A stretch of 64,000 bases of DNA from assembly GCA_013339895.1 (NCBI GenBank), contig JABACO010000023.1, positions 629,275-693,274 on the forward strand, given 5' to 3'. Below the pieces are notes generated by a model that worked only from the letters and a program-made list of their open reading frames with translations, ran no database searches and was not told where the DNA came from. The position numbers and the translations under genes are program-made. This DNA comes from Ephydatia muelleri. Its lineage: Eukaryota; Porifera; Demospongiae; Spongillida; Spongillidae. Positions within the stretch are counted from its first letter, which is position 1; every line of letters starts with the position of its first letter. Shown in pieces: positions 22,854 to 40,700 of this stretch.

Positions 22854-25800
22854 CTAATCTCTTCTTCTCTGTCTCTCTGTCAGCTCAGCTATGAGATAGA
22901 GCACCTGAATGAGTTCAGTCATGGTTTGTTTGCTGTCTATCTCAAATTTACTCTTCATAACCATGTCGACAAGTTTGACTGTGTCTGTCTCTCCTGCGGC
23001 TATCACCTCACTCAACTCGGGGCTGAACCTGTAAAAGGGCACTCTCTGATCTCTCAACCTGCTTCTTGAATTCTCTGCCACCATCTCGGATTCCAGCAGC
23101 TGAGAATCAGTCAAGGGGTGAGGCAGAGGGCGACCAAATAGGGTATTAGACTTACTGCAGTGGTCAGCAAGGTTAGAAGGTTTTGGGCCCTCTTCTTCAG
23201 CTCCGACCCAAACTTAAGCCAGTGCTTCCCAAAGAACAGGTACTCCTGGGCGTCAACTTTGCCCAGCTTCTTAGCAGGGTATATGCCTGACCCTATAGAA
23301 ACCATGACTGACATGGAAAACCTCTTCTGGTGCTGTCTGTGGTAATTTTGGATGGCCGTCAGTCCATACTCTGAGGGGTTGTTGGCCAGCACCCCTCCGT
23401 CCACATAGTTCTCACATTCTGTGAAGTACATTGGAGCAGCCGAAGTGTAGCGAGCCACCTTCCACACCAGCTCTGTGCAAGATGTCATGTTGGGATGCGT
23501 AATAAATGACAGAGTACTGAAAGTGTGTCAGGTGTCTACATGTGGTTGAGCATGATAAATGCACACATGCATAACTCCTTAGACAAAAGGCTATGTGTGT
23601 GATTGTGTAATCTTACCATCACTGTATTGATCTTGAAAGCAGTTATTAAAAAAGTGCAGTTCTGGCTGTGTTGTAGACTTGTTAACAGCTGCTATGAGAA
23701 CCCTAGGAAAAGAACATCACAGCTGCTACCAACAGTTCTGTACAAAGATTCAACACAGGCTGCCAGAAGCTTATGGCCGACACATTCTGTGGTTTTGGGT
23801 TATGGGTTATCAGATTTCATGCACGCATTATTTTTGGGATCAGTGTTTGTAAAGGATGTTGTCTGGTTCTCTGAAGGATTGCTGTTATAAACAAAGCTCT
23901 GCACAGCAAATAATGTATAATTGGGAAACCCACTTCTGGGAGGATTAGAGCTAGGATCTTCCATGTCCCACACACACACCTTGGAAACTTGACACTGCTC
24001 ATTCTTGCTTCAGTACCAAATATGTCCTTGAGGATCTTCTCAAGAGCCTCTGTGTTGTATGCGAAGCCTAGCCGATCAGTGGAAAATACATCCTCTTTGA
24101 ATTTGAAGTACAGCTGTCTTAGTTGTGTGAGGGACAGTTTGCCTGTGTGATGACAGGTCATTGTCATACCCTCATGACATCATACCCCTTATGACATCAC
24201 AGTGAATTACAATGAGACTAAATCATACCCAAAGCCACATGGGTACCACGTGGGGATGGTGCATTAGGCCATCTGACATCTATCACACGAGGAATGGGGA
24301 TCTTGGCTTCTTTTTTGCACAATAGGAAGGAACCAACAATACTCTGTAACTCTGCTGTGTTTCAGCCCAACAGCGCCATGCCATGCTTTCATGCTGTGTT
24401 TCAGCGCAACAGTGCCATGCCGTGCTTTCATGCAGTGTTTCAGCGCAACAGTGCCATGCCGTGCTTTCATGCTGTGTTTCAGCCCAACAGTGCCATGCCG
24501 TGCTTTCATGCAGTGTTTCAGCCCAACAGTGCCATGCCGTGCTTTCATGCTGTGTTTCAGCCCAGGAGCATGCACCATAAATATGTACAGTGTTTGCGGT
24601 ACTTTCTAGGCCATGCTTTGGTGAGGACTTTCCTAACTGCTCAAAGTACTCATATTGCACAAAGCCTCCATGCCAGGTAAGCTTAGGCCTGCCACATACA
24701 CAATAGCTTACCGTACACAAGTCCCAGAGCTACAATAGCCCCAGTAGATGTTGCAATGATCCAATCAAACAGCTCCGTTATCTTCCGCCCAGTTGATTGC
24801 TCTAGCTGGCTTAGCACCTCAATCTGGATTAACCCCTTCATTCCTCCCCCATCCAGGGACAGAACGCGGCTTCCTTCAGTCACATCAAACTCTGTCATGC
24901 TTCTCACGTGATTGTCATGTGACCGCTTGTATTTTAGGAGCTCCTTTTGTTGCCAGGCAACAGCGATAGCTTCATCAGTGTTGCAGCTGAATGACCCCAT
25001 TGTCTCTAGCTTTGTGCTTATGTACGTTTCCATGTTTCTGCACAGAGTGGAGGCACCTGGCTTATGTTGAGGGTTCGTTGCAGCGTTTTCGTGACTCGAT
25101 ACTTGTATCTGCGGGCACGGAGGAGATGGAGGGCCCCCAAACGAGTCCAGCCTACGTAGCTTTGGCAGTGTCCTGCTGACCTCAGCTGGCAGGGCTCCAA
25201 CAGAGGGGAGCAGAGAGAGGAGGGTGTGGCTCCGGAGCTTGATGGCTATATCAAGTGGAGTCATGTTGTCTGCGTTGATTGCATTCACGTTTGCTCCGAA
25301 GACAATCAGAAGCTGAGCCAACTGTTCATCATCATTCTGGTGTGTGTGTGTGTGTGTGTGTCGTGCAGGGATGTGGATCATTTAAATTGTAATCAGAGTG
25401 ATGATGTTTAATAAAATGGGTTTATGTGGGTGCCACTCAAGCTTTGTCACTTGCAGTTCTGCTAATGCTTGGAGTGGGGAAGTTGTGCATGCACGATGGT
25501 CGTTACCTTGACCGCTAAATGGAGGGGCGTGTTCTCTGCTGCGTCAGGAATGTCCACGTCAGCACTGCTGTGAACCAGGAGGCTCGCGACGGCGTTGTAA
25601 GCATCCTTCCTGGGCAGCTGCCTCAAGATGGTGTGTATGGCAGCACTCCCTGCCACGTCTTTCAGGTTAGGGTCCACGCCTGCACTGAGGCACTCCCGCA
25701 CATTCTAATTATCGCCCGGAGGGGGGGGGAGGGTGTCAGGTAATGAATAGGAGACAGATTGTGATGTTTGTGTAGGGTGATGTGAGGATGTAGGGTGATG

Positions 25801-26060
25801 TTTGTGTAGGGTGATGTGAGGATGTAGGGTGATGTGAGGATAATAGCTCTCTGATGATGTGAATGCACCTGGAGAATGGGTTGCCATGTGTTTGTGTTGG
25901 AATGTGTGTGCAATGTGTTTGTGTTGGAATGTGTGTGCTCGCTAGGAGTGCCCAGGACAGTTTAGTGTGTGCCTAAATAATGCCACCCAGAACTAACCTC
26001 AGATGTTTTCGCACAATGCAAAGGATAGTCAGATCCAACAGACTTCTTCTTTCTCTGTAT
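22854..26060 (-). CDS. Ankyrin-patatin phospholipase A2-like gene, copy A
   Basis: Calcium-independent phospholipase A2 (PLA2G6) type, expected to hydrolyse phospholipid acyl esters with a Ser-Asp dyad. Exons: 26060-25998, 25704-25507, 25336-24712, 24142-23980, 23702-23617, 23472-23156, 23099-22854 (stop), all phase-consistent. Ankyrin repeats: YPLHCAKTSE, then IHTILRQLPRK, TPLHLAVK and TPLDIAIK. The oxyanion loop reads SLDGGGMKGLIQIEV and the dyad Asp motif YVDGGVLANNP. The nucleophile elbow reads WIIATSTGAI, so the first Gly of GxSxG is Ala, unlike copies B and C. The first coding exon is not certain: upstream DNA is filled by two transposons, and an in-phase candidate lies at 31049-30729. 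Activity may be altered by the elbow change. Confidence 0.9.
24360..24570. repeat. 39-bp minisatellite in copy A intron
   Basis: Five copies of a unit containing TTTCAGCCCAACAGTGCCAT and GCCGTGCTTTCATG, alternating GCTGTG/GCAGTG. Confidence 0.95.
25745..25865. repeat. Short tandem repeats in copy A intron
   Basis: Imperfect copies of GTGATGTGAGGATGTAGG, directly upstream of the ankyrin exon. Confidence 0.85.
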
Positions 26061-26190
26061 CTATAGATGTGTTGTGTGTGTGCATGTGTGTGTGCATGTG
26101 TGTGTATGTGCATGTGTGTACGTGTATGTGTGTGTGCGTGCATGTATGTGTGCATGTGTGTGTGCGTGCATATGTGTGTGTGTGTGTGTA
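26046..26190. repeat. TG-rich microsatellite
   Basis: (TG)n with GC, TA and CA interruptions, upstream of copy A's first recognised exon. Confidence 0.9.
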
Positions 26191-26799
26191 GTATTCATCA
26201 CTCTCTAACCTCCATGAAATGTAAATAATATTACATTGATACTGTTGTGATGCACCTGATCAAAAATTAACGTAAAAAGTTCTTATATTCAGTTTCAGTA
26301 AATAATTCTAGAATGCACAACAGGTGACAGGACAGGTTTTAATAACTGCAAGTGCACCATTCAATTATTGTAGTTTTAGGCAAAAATTTTTCTTTCACAT
26401 AGAGCTCATTATTTAGCTATCGTAATTATTCTGCTAACAGGAATATAGACTAAAATTCAAGAAATGATACCAGCGAATCAAACTTGAAAAGCTCCAACCA
26501 AAAACAGCACTTGAATTTATTCAGTGACCATTGCAGTTGGCTGATTTGAACCATGGATAATAGCATCTATGATTAAACTCAATCCTGGTCATTCTATTAA
26601 GAGTTATCATATATCGTATTATTGCCGAGAAAAGGGACCAGTTCTGTTTCATCAGTCCAAATTGCAGTTCCCTTGTTGCTCATTTTGTCTCCCATTAAAG
26701 AAGCATCTCTGCGTAGCTTCTGGTAGTCGAAACCAGTCGCATAACAACCGTATGATGCCCACCACCTCACCACAGGCCACTCTCTCCTGCACCCAGGGT

Positions 26800-26990
26800 A
26801 TTTTTAGCTTGAGATGCCCAACCGTTTGGTTAATTCTGTCAAAAGCCAGGCTGGCATTTGCATGTGTTCTGTCATCAGTTCTGTTGCAAGCAGAGAACTC
26901 CATTGTTGCATGGACTAAACTGCTAATGCTTCCTAAGTGTGTTCTACCAACCTCCAAGCGTGGGGTCGATGTTTCCATACATCTATTGTG
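26800..26990 (+). mobile_element. Retrotransposon fragment nested in the hAT element
   Basis: Reads ENSIVAWTKLLMLPKCVLPT, related to ENTEEAWRKLLILFHKC in the retroelement at 8.7 kb. It is only the segment upstream of the RT core and has no catalytic motif. Confidence 0.65.
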
Positions 26991-27401
26991 TGTCATGTGT
27001 AACCTTTACACGTCTCAGCGAAATATAACACTGTCTATGATTGTGACTAGCTTTTGTGAAAAATACAACCTTGATTCCAAGAGATGTGCAGAAGAACTTT
27101 TCTGTTTTGCAAGGGCCTACAGTAAATTTCATAGCTAGAATTGGCATGCACACAAGTGGGAGATCACAATTCTGGAAGATGATATCGAACAAGATCACAA
27201 TGAAAGGGATGCGGATGAAAACTATGATGACTCCATTGAGTTAAGTGATGGTTTGAAGGAGCAGCACGATGGACATTTAGCAAATAAGAAGAACGGCATT
27301 TATGGATCATATTTTACTGGCTTTGCATATTCTATGCAATGAAGTATATCATCTTAAAGATGCGTTTCCGGAGTTGTGTACAGTGTATGGCATTATTTCT
27401 G

Positions 27402-27600
27402 CCATACCGATCAGGTCCTGTACTGCCATACCGATCAGGTCCTGTACTGCCATACCGATCAGGTCCTGTACTGCCATACGGATCAGGTCCTGTACTGCCA
27501 TACCGATCAGGTCCTGTACTGCCATACCGATCAGGTCCTGTACTGCCATACCGATCAGGTCCTGTACTGCCGTACCGATCAGGTCCTGTACTGCCGAGCG
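27402..27600 (+). repeat. 24-bp in-frame minisatellite in transposase codons
   Basis: Eight copies of CCATACCGATCAGGTCCTGT plus ACTG, encoding repeated AIPIRSCT. This is the stretch that normally occurs once before AERSFSALKR in hAT transposases. Confidence 0.95.
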
Positions 27601-27646
27601 CAGCTTTTCTGCACTAAAGCGCGTGAAAACACGATTGAGGTCTACA

Positions 27647-27715
27647 ATGGTGCAGGAGAGGGTGCAGGAGAGGGTGCAGGAGAGGGTGCAGGAGAGGGTG
27701 CAGGAGAGGGTGGAA
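27647..27715 (+). repeat. 12-bp in-frame minisatellite in transposase codons
   Basis: Five copies of GTGCAGGAGAGG, encoding VQER repeats directly after LRSTM. Confidence 0.95.
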
Positions 27716-28537
27716 GGATTATTGCTTTTGTCAGTAGAACGCAAAACACTGCTAACACTGACGAAAGAATCAATAATCGATTCATTTGCACTTTCATCCT
27801 CTCACCTCTCAAGTGCGTTATTGTAGTTCCATTGTATGCATAGCAGTATACTTATATGGGTCTGAATCTGGACAGGAGCACTTACAATCTTTCTTCAATT
27901 GCATGCACGTACAATTTAAATACTTTGTGATAAACATGGTTTGCCGCAATACACGTATCAATATACGTGCATATATTTATTTATGCAAAAGGTTGTGGGA
28001 GGGGGGGGGGGGGGCTGCCCCCCCCCCCCCCCCCCCCAGTGGCGGGTGCGCCACAATGCCACTGCACCTATGGTTGTTGAGGCGGCATACAGCGCATAGA
28101 GGTCAGGAGGCTGTGAAGTGTTTTGTTTCTGAAGATAGATCATACAAATGATGGCGGTCTATCCATTGTAATATTGGATGCTCTTTAATTAGACATTGCT
28201 GCAATAAAATTCATAGCCCCTTTTATCAAAGAAATACCCGCCAAGGTGTAAAGGACATTTCAGACATCTAGAGTATTAAAAACTTGAAACGTTAGGTCCC
28301 TTTTCGCTGCAACGATCCCCATACATTCATTATCAACTCTTAATAGAATGACCAGGATTGAGTTCAATCATGGATGCCGTTTTACAAATTAATAACTTGT
28401 AAAAACTAGCAGTATGAATTGCATTCATTCTTTTCAACTTGTACAACAAACAGTTATTAATTGCTTTCTTGATTAACATGGTCTGTTTGGGCGATAAGAG
28501 AGGGAATGAAAGCTGGCATTCTGAATTCATTATCTAC

Positions 28538-30172
28538 CACGTGCGTAGTTGGGCGTAGCCCGACCTTCGCGTTTTGGCGGGTTGCAAGCCTCCGACCGTA
28601 AAAGTATCAGCTCGATTATACGGAAATAAGGCATATTCATTTGGAGTTAGGCAAACTGTCAGTGTACTTTGCCCTAAGCTATCTGCACCACTAACGGAAT
28701 TCATATTTACCGTAATCACATTCCCAAGCCAATGTGGTGTAGCCTCTTTCGCGGGTGTTGTGCAAAATAAAAGTGTTGCGTGTTGCAGGAAAACAAACAA
28801 CTTACACTATATGACCAGGAAAAAAACTGATCAATATGTTGTTGACTGCAAAGTGTTAACTGTTTACATAAACAGAGTGGCTTTAGTATAGCACCTGCGG
28901 CGGCGCAATATTGCTCTGTTGCCCAACTAAGCTATGCTATTGAATTTTAAGAGACAGCTTTCAGCAACGCCCTTTCTTTGAGCTCTCGCGACTATGATGG
29001 TGCATGTACCTGAATGACGTGCACATACATTGTATTCATACGTGTAGCTCATGTGTGCATACATGCTTGATCATGAACATGTAGTGGTACACTGCTCTGC
29101 ATCGTGTTATGTGTATCTGCAGGTCAGTGTGTTGAGTACCTTCCTTATTGATGGGAATGTGATGTACAGCAAGTGATTACTAACCTGCATGTGCTCGGTT
29201 GGTATACTTCTCTCAATGTCACATTGTGGGCACACCAACCTTGATGGCATTAAATATTACTGACTCTCAGCGTGTTCCAAAGTGCTAGCAACATGATCAT
29301 GTATAAACAAAGCTTGCCTTTAAAATGCAGTTTGCGCAAGGAAGTGTCAATTGGTGAGTAGTAACTGTTTTGTACGGTGTTTGCGTGAATGCAGCTTTGC
29401 TTATACATGTTCATGTATAAGCAAAGTTAGACTCGACACACTGACCTGCAGATACACATAACACGATGCAGAGCAGTGTACCACTACATGTCCATGATCA
29501 AGCATGTATGCACACATGAGCTACACGTATGAATACAATGTATGTGCACGTCATTCAGGTACATGCACCATCATAGTCGCGAGAGCTCAAAGAAAGGGCG
29601 TTGCTTAAAGCTGTCTCTTAAAATTCAATAGCATAATAGAAGGTTACACCACATTGGCTTGGGGAATGTGATACGGTAAATATGAATTCCATTAGTGGTG
29701 CAGATAGCTTAGGGCAAAGTAGTTTGCCTAACTCCCAATGAATATGCCTTATTTTCCGTATAATCGAGCTGATACTTTTCCGTATAAACGGTCGGGCACT
29801 GTACCTGGATTTGTATCCATAGTGCATGTGGGCTATTATCGCTTGAAAAGTCGATTACTGTATAGGTCACGTGGCTGGCTATTGCAACAATAATAATGTG
29901 GACTTTAGTAATGGCACAAGCCCCTAGGCGGGGGAATGAATAGATCAGGGATGACTAGGAGTTGACGTTGTATCCGGACTTCGATGACTGAGCATGATGC
30001 TCGTGGAATGACCCAGCCCCATGGCAAAGATCCATCAGGCCGTGGTTGCTACTACAATAATCACCCAGTTAATGATCAAGCGATAATAGCCACACCCCAC
30101 TATGGATACAAATCCCGACCTTCCACCAAAACGCGAAGGTTGGGCTACGCCCAACTACCACGTACGCGCGTT
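28538..30172. mobile_element. Foldback (long inverted repeat) element
   Basis: Outer ends are inverted: AGTTGGGCGTAGCCCGACCT at 28549 and its complement near 30135-30165. Inner arms 28600-29135 and 29436-29770 are inverted copies of each other over several hundred bases (shared TGATCAAGCATGTATGCACA, GGTCAGTGTGTTGAG-type ends, CGCGAGAGCTCAAAGAAAGG), with a spacer of about 300 bp. A further inverted pair, ATTTGTATCCATAGTG near 29812 and 30100, is nested. The left arm carries a 170-bp insertion (28745-28930). No ORF of note; a poly-C tract at 30180-30199 follows. Confidence 0.9.
28745..28930. mobile_element. Dispersed repeat, copy 2, inserted in the foldback arm
   Basis: Matches the copy at 8085-8255 (AAGTGTTGCGTGTTGCAGGA, ATATGACCAGGAAAAAAACT, GCACCTGCGGCGGCGCAATA). 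The other foldback arm passes from GTGTAACCT straight to ATGCTATTGAATTTTAAGAG without it, which gives the insertion boundaries. Confidence 0.85.
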
Positions 30173-30278
30173 CTTCATCCCCCCCCCCCCCCCCCCCCCT
30201 TTCCGGGACAGATTCCTCGCAATAAGACTTCCTGACACTACCATATTTCGAAAGGAATCTCTTTGATTCTTTGCTATG

Positions 30279-31049
30279 TCATAGGGTAGAATGTGATGTT
30301 TCTATAACATCAGTGGTTTCGTCTGCATGCCGTCTACTCTGTAACAAGAACATGGCCATTCCGGTGGCTGTAACCATGACTCCAGAGGCTACAAACGGGG
30401 GTACGGAGAACGGGTCGCTGTTGCGCGACAGGGCCAAGTAAATCCCCGAGTCCTCCCGAAATCGTTACATACCCACGCATGTATGTGGCAACTTTGAGGT
30501 GCGTTTAAATTGTCGTTATACTTTTGGACTACATACTAAAAGGGATATTCTCCTTAGCAGTACGTCAGTAACTCTTGAGTGGTCCACATGCATAACTACG
30601 TAAGTGTTAGTGCGAGAATGCGTCTTGTAAGTGCAAAAATGCATCTTGTAAGTGCAAAAATGCGTCTTGTTAGTGCAAAAAAGCTGTAGTGTGCATGTAG
30701 TTTTTACTTAGCAGAGTTCCTTACATACCTGCAGGGGTGACGAAGGTTCCGACACACTGCGAGCATAACAAGCTGATTGCGAGAACTTTAATTCACTTCC
30801 CACGTCGCTCTTAACAGCGGTAGTATCCGTCTCTGACGTGCTGTTCACAATCCATTTCCGTTGAGGTGGCGGAGAGTGCTGCTTGTAAGTTGGTCCCAGT
30901 ATAACTGGATACAGACTAGAGCATGCCGAGTGACTTCGGGAGATGGGAGTGCGGCTTAATTTACTTCCTTCGTCCTCTTGTTCGTCTTTAAAACCAGACG
31001 TTGCTAACGTAATTCTTGCCGCAACCAGGAGCGGTGAACCAGCCATCAC
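30279..31049 (-). CDS. Candidate two-exon small membrane protein
   Basis: Exon 31049-30729 starts MMAGSPLLVAARITL, is Ser/Thr/Pro-rich (RTPISRSHSACSSLYP) and ends at donor CTGCAG|GTATGT. Exon 30452-30279 joins in phase (acceptor GGGAG) and reads DSGIYLALSRNSDPFSVP, then a hydrophobic segment VASGVMVTATGMAMFLL followed by QSRRHADE and a stop: one potential membrane helix. Predicted length is about 164 residues. I do not recognise the family. The first exon would also join phospholipase copy A exon 26060-25998 in phase, so it may instead be the 5' exon of copy A with the transposons in its intron. Confidence 0.45.
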
Positions 31050-31222
31050 TCCACACTATATACGCCTATGCAAAAATGCGCCTTTCTTTATATGCATTAG
31101 GCGTGGTACGCAATTCTGCATGCCGATGAGTATTAAGTCATTCAGGAAACCAACTTGATGGAACAAACTGAAGCTCATATATGGGAATCACTATAGGATG
31201 CGTGTTACTGAACTGTGGCACG

Positions 31223-36980
<5,758 letters not shown>

Positions 36981-36989
36981 CTGAAAGGT

Positions 36990-37695
36990 GGTATTTGATC
37001 AAGTACTTTCGTGTGTCGGAAGTGAGTGTAGGGTGTTAATGCAACGCGTTATTCTCTCTCGCTCGTATGCATCATTAACTGGACCACCTCCGGCGCGCGC
37101 GATTTGTATGTATATGTTTAAACTCCCCCCCCCGGCGACTCACAGAAAGTTAGTCACGTCTTACTATGTACTAACCGTGCCATGTCTGTTAACTCTTCGA
37201 CATACCTTCAATCTCGTAGGATCCTGCATAATTATGTTCACTTTAGCAGTCGAGAAATTGCAAATCACGTGGGCACACATCTAGACGTACTATCACCACG
37301 CACGTACTCACCAATGTTTACATAGTCGTTAGATGCTAGCCAAGCTAGCTGCCTTGTGCTCGACGTTGAGAGGTTATCGCTACATGTACTACCCCGCAGG
37401 AAAAAAAATGATAGTTTACGTCATGTTGCAAAACGCTTTTGGTTGAACTATACATATGGATATAGTATTCATGATTCTACTCATTTGTGTTCATACAGAA
37501 TGTTCATAATTACGCATCATGCAGTAAAAGACATTATCATGATCTTGTGAGGACCCTGCAGGGTAGTAACAACCTCTCAATGCAGTGTACAAGGTGGCTT
37601 TGGCTAGCATCCAACAGCTATGTTGGTCAAATCTGTCAGCTAGCTTCCATTACATAACGCTAATGAACAATTATTTGCCTCCTCATTGTACACTA
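36990..37695. other. Interval between copies B and C without recognised genes
   Basis: Should contain the promoter and first exon of copy B, but I found no exon that joins 36980 with correct phase. No transposon or long repeat is visible apart from the CA tract that follows. Confidence 0.5.
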
Positions 37696-37697
37696 GA

Positions 37698-37699
<2 letters not shown>

Positions 37700-37768
<69 letters not shown>

Positions 37769-37787
37769 TATATATATATATATATAA
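37700..37787. repeat. (CA)n(TA)n microsatellite
   Basis: Two CA runs followed by (TA)n, just past the copy C stop codon. Confidence 0.97.
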
Positions 37788-37799
37788 TACCACATAATC

Positions 37800-40700
37800 C
37801 TATAATCTTCTACCCTTCGTTCTCTGATTTGCTATCAGTTCTGTGATTGCTTTGATGTCCTCCTTTGACGTCAGCACTTTGGTATCCTGGACCATGTTCA
37901 CCAGTAGTTCTAGATCTGTCTCCCCTGGCTTTATCATGTATTCAAAGCTTGGACAGAAACGGTAGAAAGGTATATCTATTGCTGCACAGATGCCTCTGGA
38001 TTGTTCAGTCTGGCCTTCTGTTTTCGAAAGCTATGTGATAGAGTGATGTGAAGTCATGATATGTAGTGTGGTGTGTGATGTGGTGTGTGTGATGTGGTGT
38101 GTGTGATGTGGTGTGTGTGTGTGTGTGTGTGTGGTGTATGTGATGTGGTGTGGTGTGATGTGGTAGTGTGTGAAGTGGTGTGGTATTGTGTGAAGTGGTG
38201 TAGTGTGGTGTGGTGGGATGATGTGGGTGTGGTGTGGTGTGGTGGGTGATGTGGGTGTGGTGGTGTGATGTGGGTGTGGTGTGGTGTGGTGATAGTTTTA
38301 CACCTCCACTGGACACTCACAGCTGTGGCAAATAGCTCAATAAGGTTTTGAGTGCGTGTTAGGACATTATCCTTGACACTGAACCAATGCCTTCCAGGGG
38401 CTGCAAAGTCTTGCACATTGACACTTCCCATCTGCTTTACAGGGTATATTCCTGTTCCTATGGAAACTGCCAGTGAAAGTGGAAGCTTCATTCCCTTACT
38501 GCGATGCCATGTTTCCATCTTGGTCAGAGCAAAGCCACAGGGGTTGTTGGCCATGAGCCCTCCGTCCACATAGTTCTCAAACTCTGTGAAGAACACTGGA
38601 GCAGCCGATGTGTAGCGAGCCACCTTCCACACTGGCTCTGAGAAAGGTACAAAATAATGTTATGAGATAATGATGGCATTGATGTTTATTGTGTTGTGTT
38701 TCATGTGTGTATTTTTAATTCCCAGGAAGTGGGGGTATACCTCTTTAGTTTAACATTGTCATCTTTACCTCTTCCAACATGAAAGTGGTTATTATCTTTA
38801 CCTCTTCCAACATGAAAGTGGTTATTAACTTTACCTCTTCCAACATGAAAGTGGTTATTATCTTTACCTCTTCCAACATGAAAGTGGTTATTATCTTTAC
38901 AATATGATGGGTACAGTATAAAGCCTAAAATAAATGCCTCTTCCCCAGTTCTAACACATAAATGCCTCTTCCTCAGTCCTAACATATCAATGCCTCTTTC
39001 CCAGTCCTGAGACACCAATTCCTCTTCCCCAGTCCTAATACATCAACACCTCTTCCTAACACATAAATGCCAATGCATGTGACTTACGTGTGGAGAATTC
39101 ATCATCAAAACAGTTGTTGAAAAAATGGAGTTGTGGGTCTGTGGTCTTCTTGCACACAGCACCAATTAGTACCCTTAAGGGGAGGGGTGATGACATATGG
39201 CCACTCCCCTAACATACATCTTACATCCAATCATTAACATTAATATTATTTCATGTGTGAATATAAAATTATATTTTTAGTGGATCATTAAGCTGGAGAT
39301 CCATTGGTTACAAGTACAACAAAGCATGCATTGAAATTATCAAGTCGTGTGCACGATAAAAAAAACAGCATCACTAAGAGTCAACATTTAACTCATTAAA
39401 AGTTAATTAACTTTGGCTCACTTTGGATGGTGCACATCATTCATACACATGGTGGTACCAAAGTTCTCCTTCAGAAGTTCTTCAAGTGCTTCTGTGTCAT
39501 AGTTCATACCCCGTGGGTTTGCAAATACCTTTTCTCTAAGTCTGAAGTATAGCTGTCTCAGCTCTTTCAGACTTTTCTTTGCTTTAAGAGATTATAATGT
39601 GAAGGGAATGAATACTATTCACACGGGCACAGGACCACTAGCACATGTGCACACCCATGCACATGTACGCACACACCCACACGCACACACGCACACGCAC
39701 ATGCACACACACACACACACACACGTACACACACACACACGTACACACACACACACATGCACACACACACACACACACACACATGCAACACAAAAAGTAC
39801 CATATACAATGGCGAGAGCAAGAATGCCTCCAGTTGATGTTCCTACAATCCAATCAAAGAGCTCCGGGATGGTTTGGTTATTGCTGGCCTCTAGCTGGGT
39901 CAACACCTCAATCTGCACAAGGCCCTTGATCCCACCTCCATCCAAAGAGAGCACACGATCTCCCAACTTGACAGGAGGTGGCAACGTTTCCTTGTACCTC
40001 TTGAGTTCCCGGGATTGCAAGGTCACAGCGAAGGCCTCACTCACGTCATTCATGGTTTGGCCGCCATGTAGCCTGTGGTTAATCTCCTCCTCCAGCTTGT
40101 CGCAGATGTCTACGCTGGACAGCCCACTGAACAGGTCAATCAGCCTTAAACTGTGGGGTGGGGTCTCGTAGGCACCCTCTTCATCACCAAGCGCCACGTC
40201 CATGGACATCTGTCGTGATGGTAGCAGCGACTCGTAGTACTCCCTCCACTTCTGGTTGGTAAGGGCACCTGATGCTTGGAGCAGTTTCAAAATGGAGGAT
40301 GCATTCCCAATGACGTCCTTGACTTGGCTAGCGTGATTTTCAGGGGAGGATGGAGGATTGGAAGCCACCATTTCTGTGGCTAGGTCCAGAGGAGTCTTGT
40401 TGTTGCCATTACAAGCATTTATGTTGGCATCGAAGGCCAGAAACAGCTTGGTACACAGCAGGTCACCGTCCTATTGTATGGGATGAGCACGCCTACGTGT
40501 ATTATATGCGACATGATGTGTGGGGGTGTGAGCATTGTCACGCATATGTGCGGATGCGTCGAGTGTAAGCATGCGGCACGCCAGCCAGCGGCACGCCAGC
40601 CAGCGGCACGCCAGCCAGCGGCACGCCAGCCAGCGGCACGCCAGCCAGCGGCACGTTGAAACATTGCGACTTGAATGTTCCAAAAGCCACATACCACCAC

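Larger units (their letters stand above)
26555..28375 (+). mobile_element. hAT-type DNA transposon remnant with terminal inverted repeats
   Basis: Ends are inverted: 26571-26645 and the reverse complement of 28290-28372 share AACTCAATCCTGGTCATTCT, TATTAAGAGTT and a GAAAAGGGACC block. Plus-strand coding remnants include LALHILCNEVYHLKDAFPEL near 27310-27370 and, at 27590-27826, AERSFSALKRVKTRLRSTM, then EGLLLLSVERKTLL. This is the hAT C-terminal dimerisation region. Two in-frame minisatellites interrupt it. A reverse-transcriptase fragment (26.8-27.0 kb) sits inside. A poly-G/poly-C hairpin lies at 27998-28037. The reading frame is broken, so it is non-autonomous. Confidence 0.8.

Noticed and set aside
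30340-30440. Short plus-strand ORF beginning MAIPVAVTMTPEATNG
   Set aside because: The complementary strand encodes a phase-compatible membrane-helix exon with a splice acceptor; the plus-strand frame has no support.
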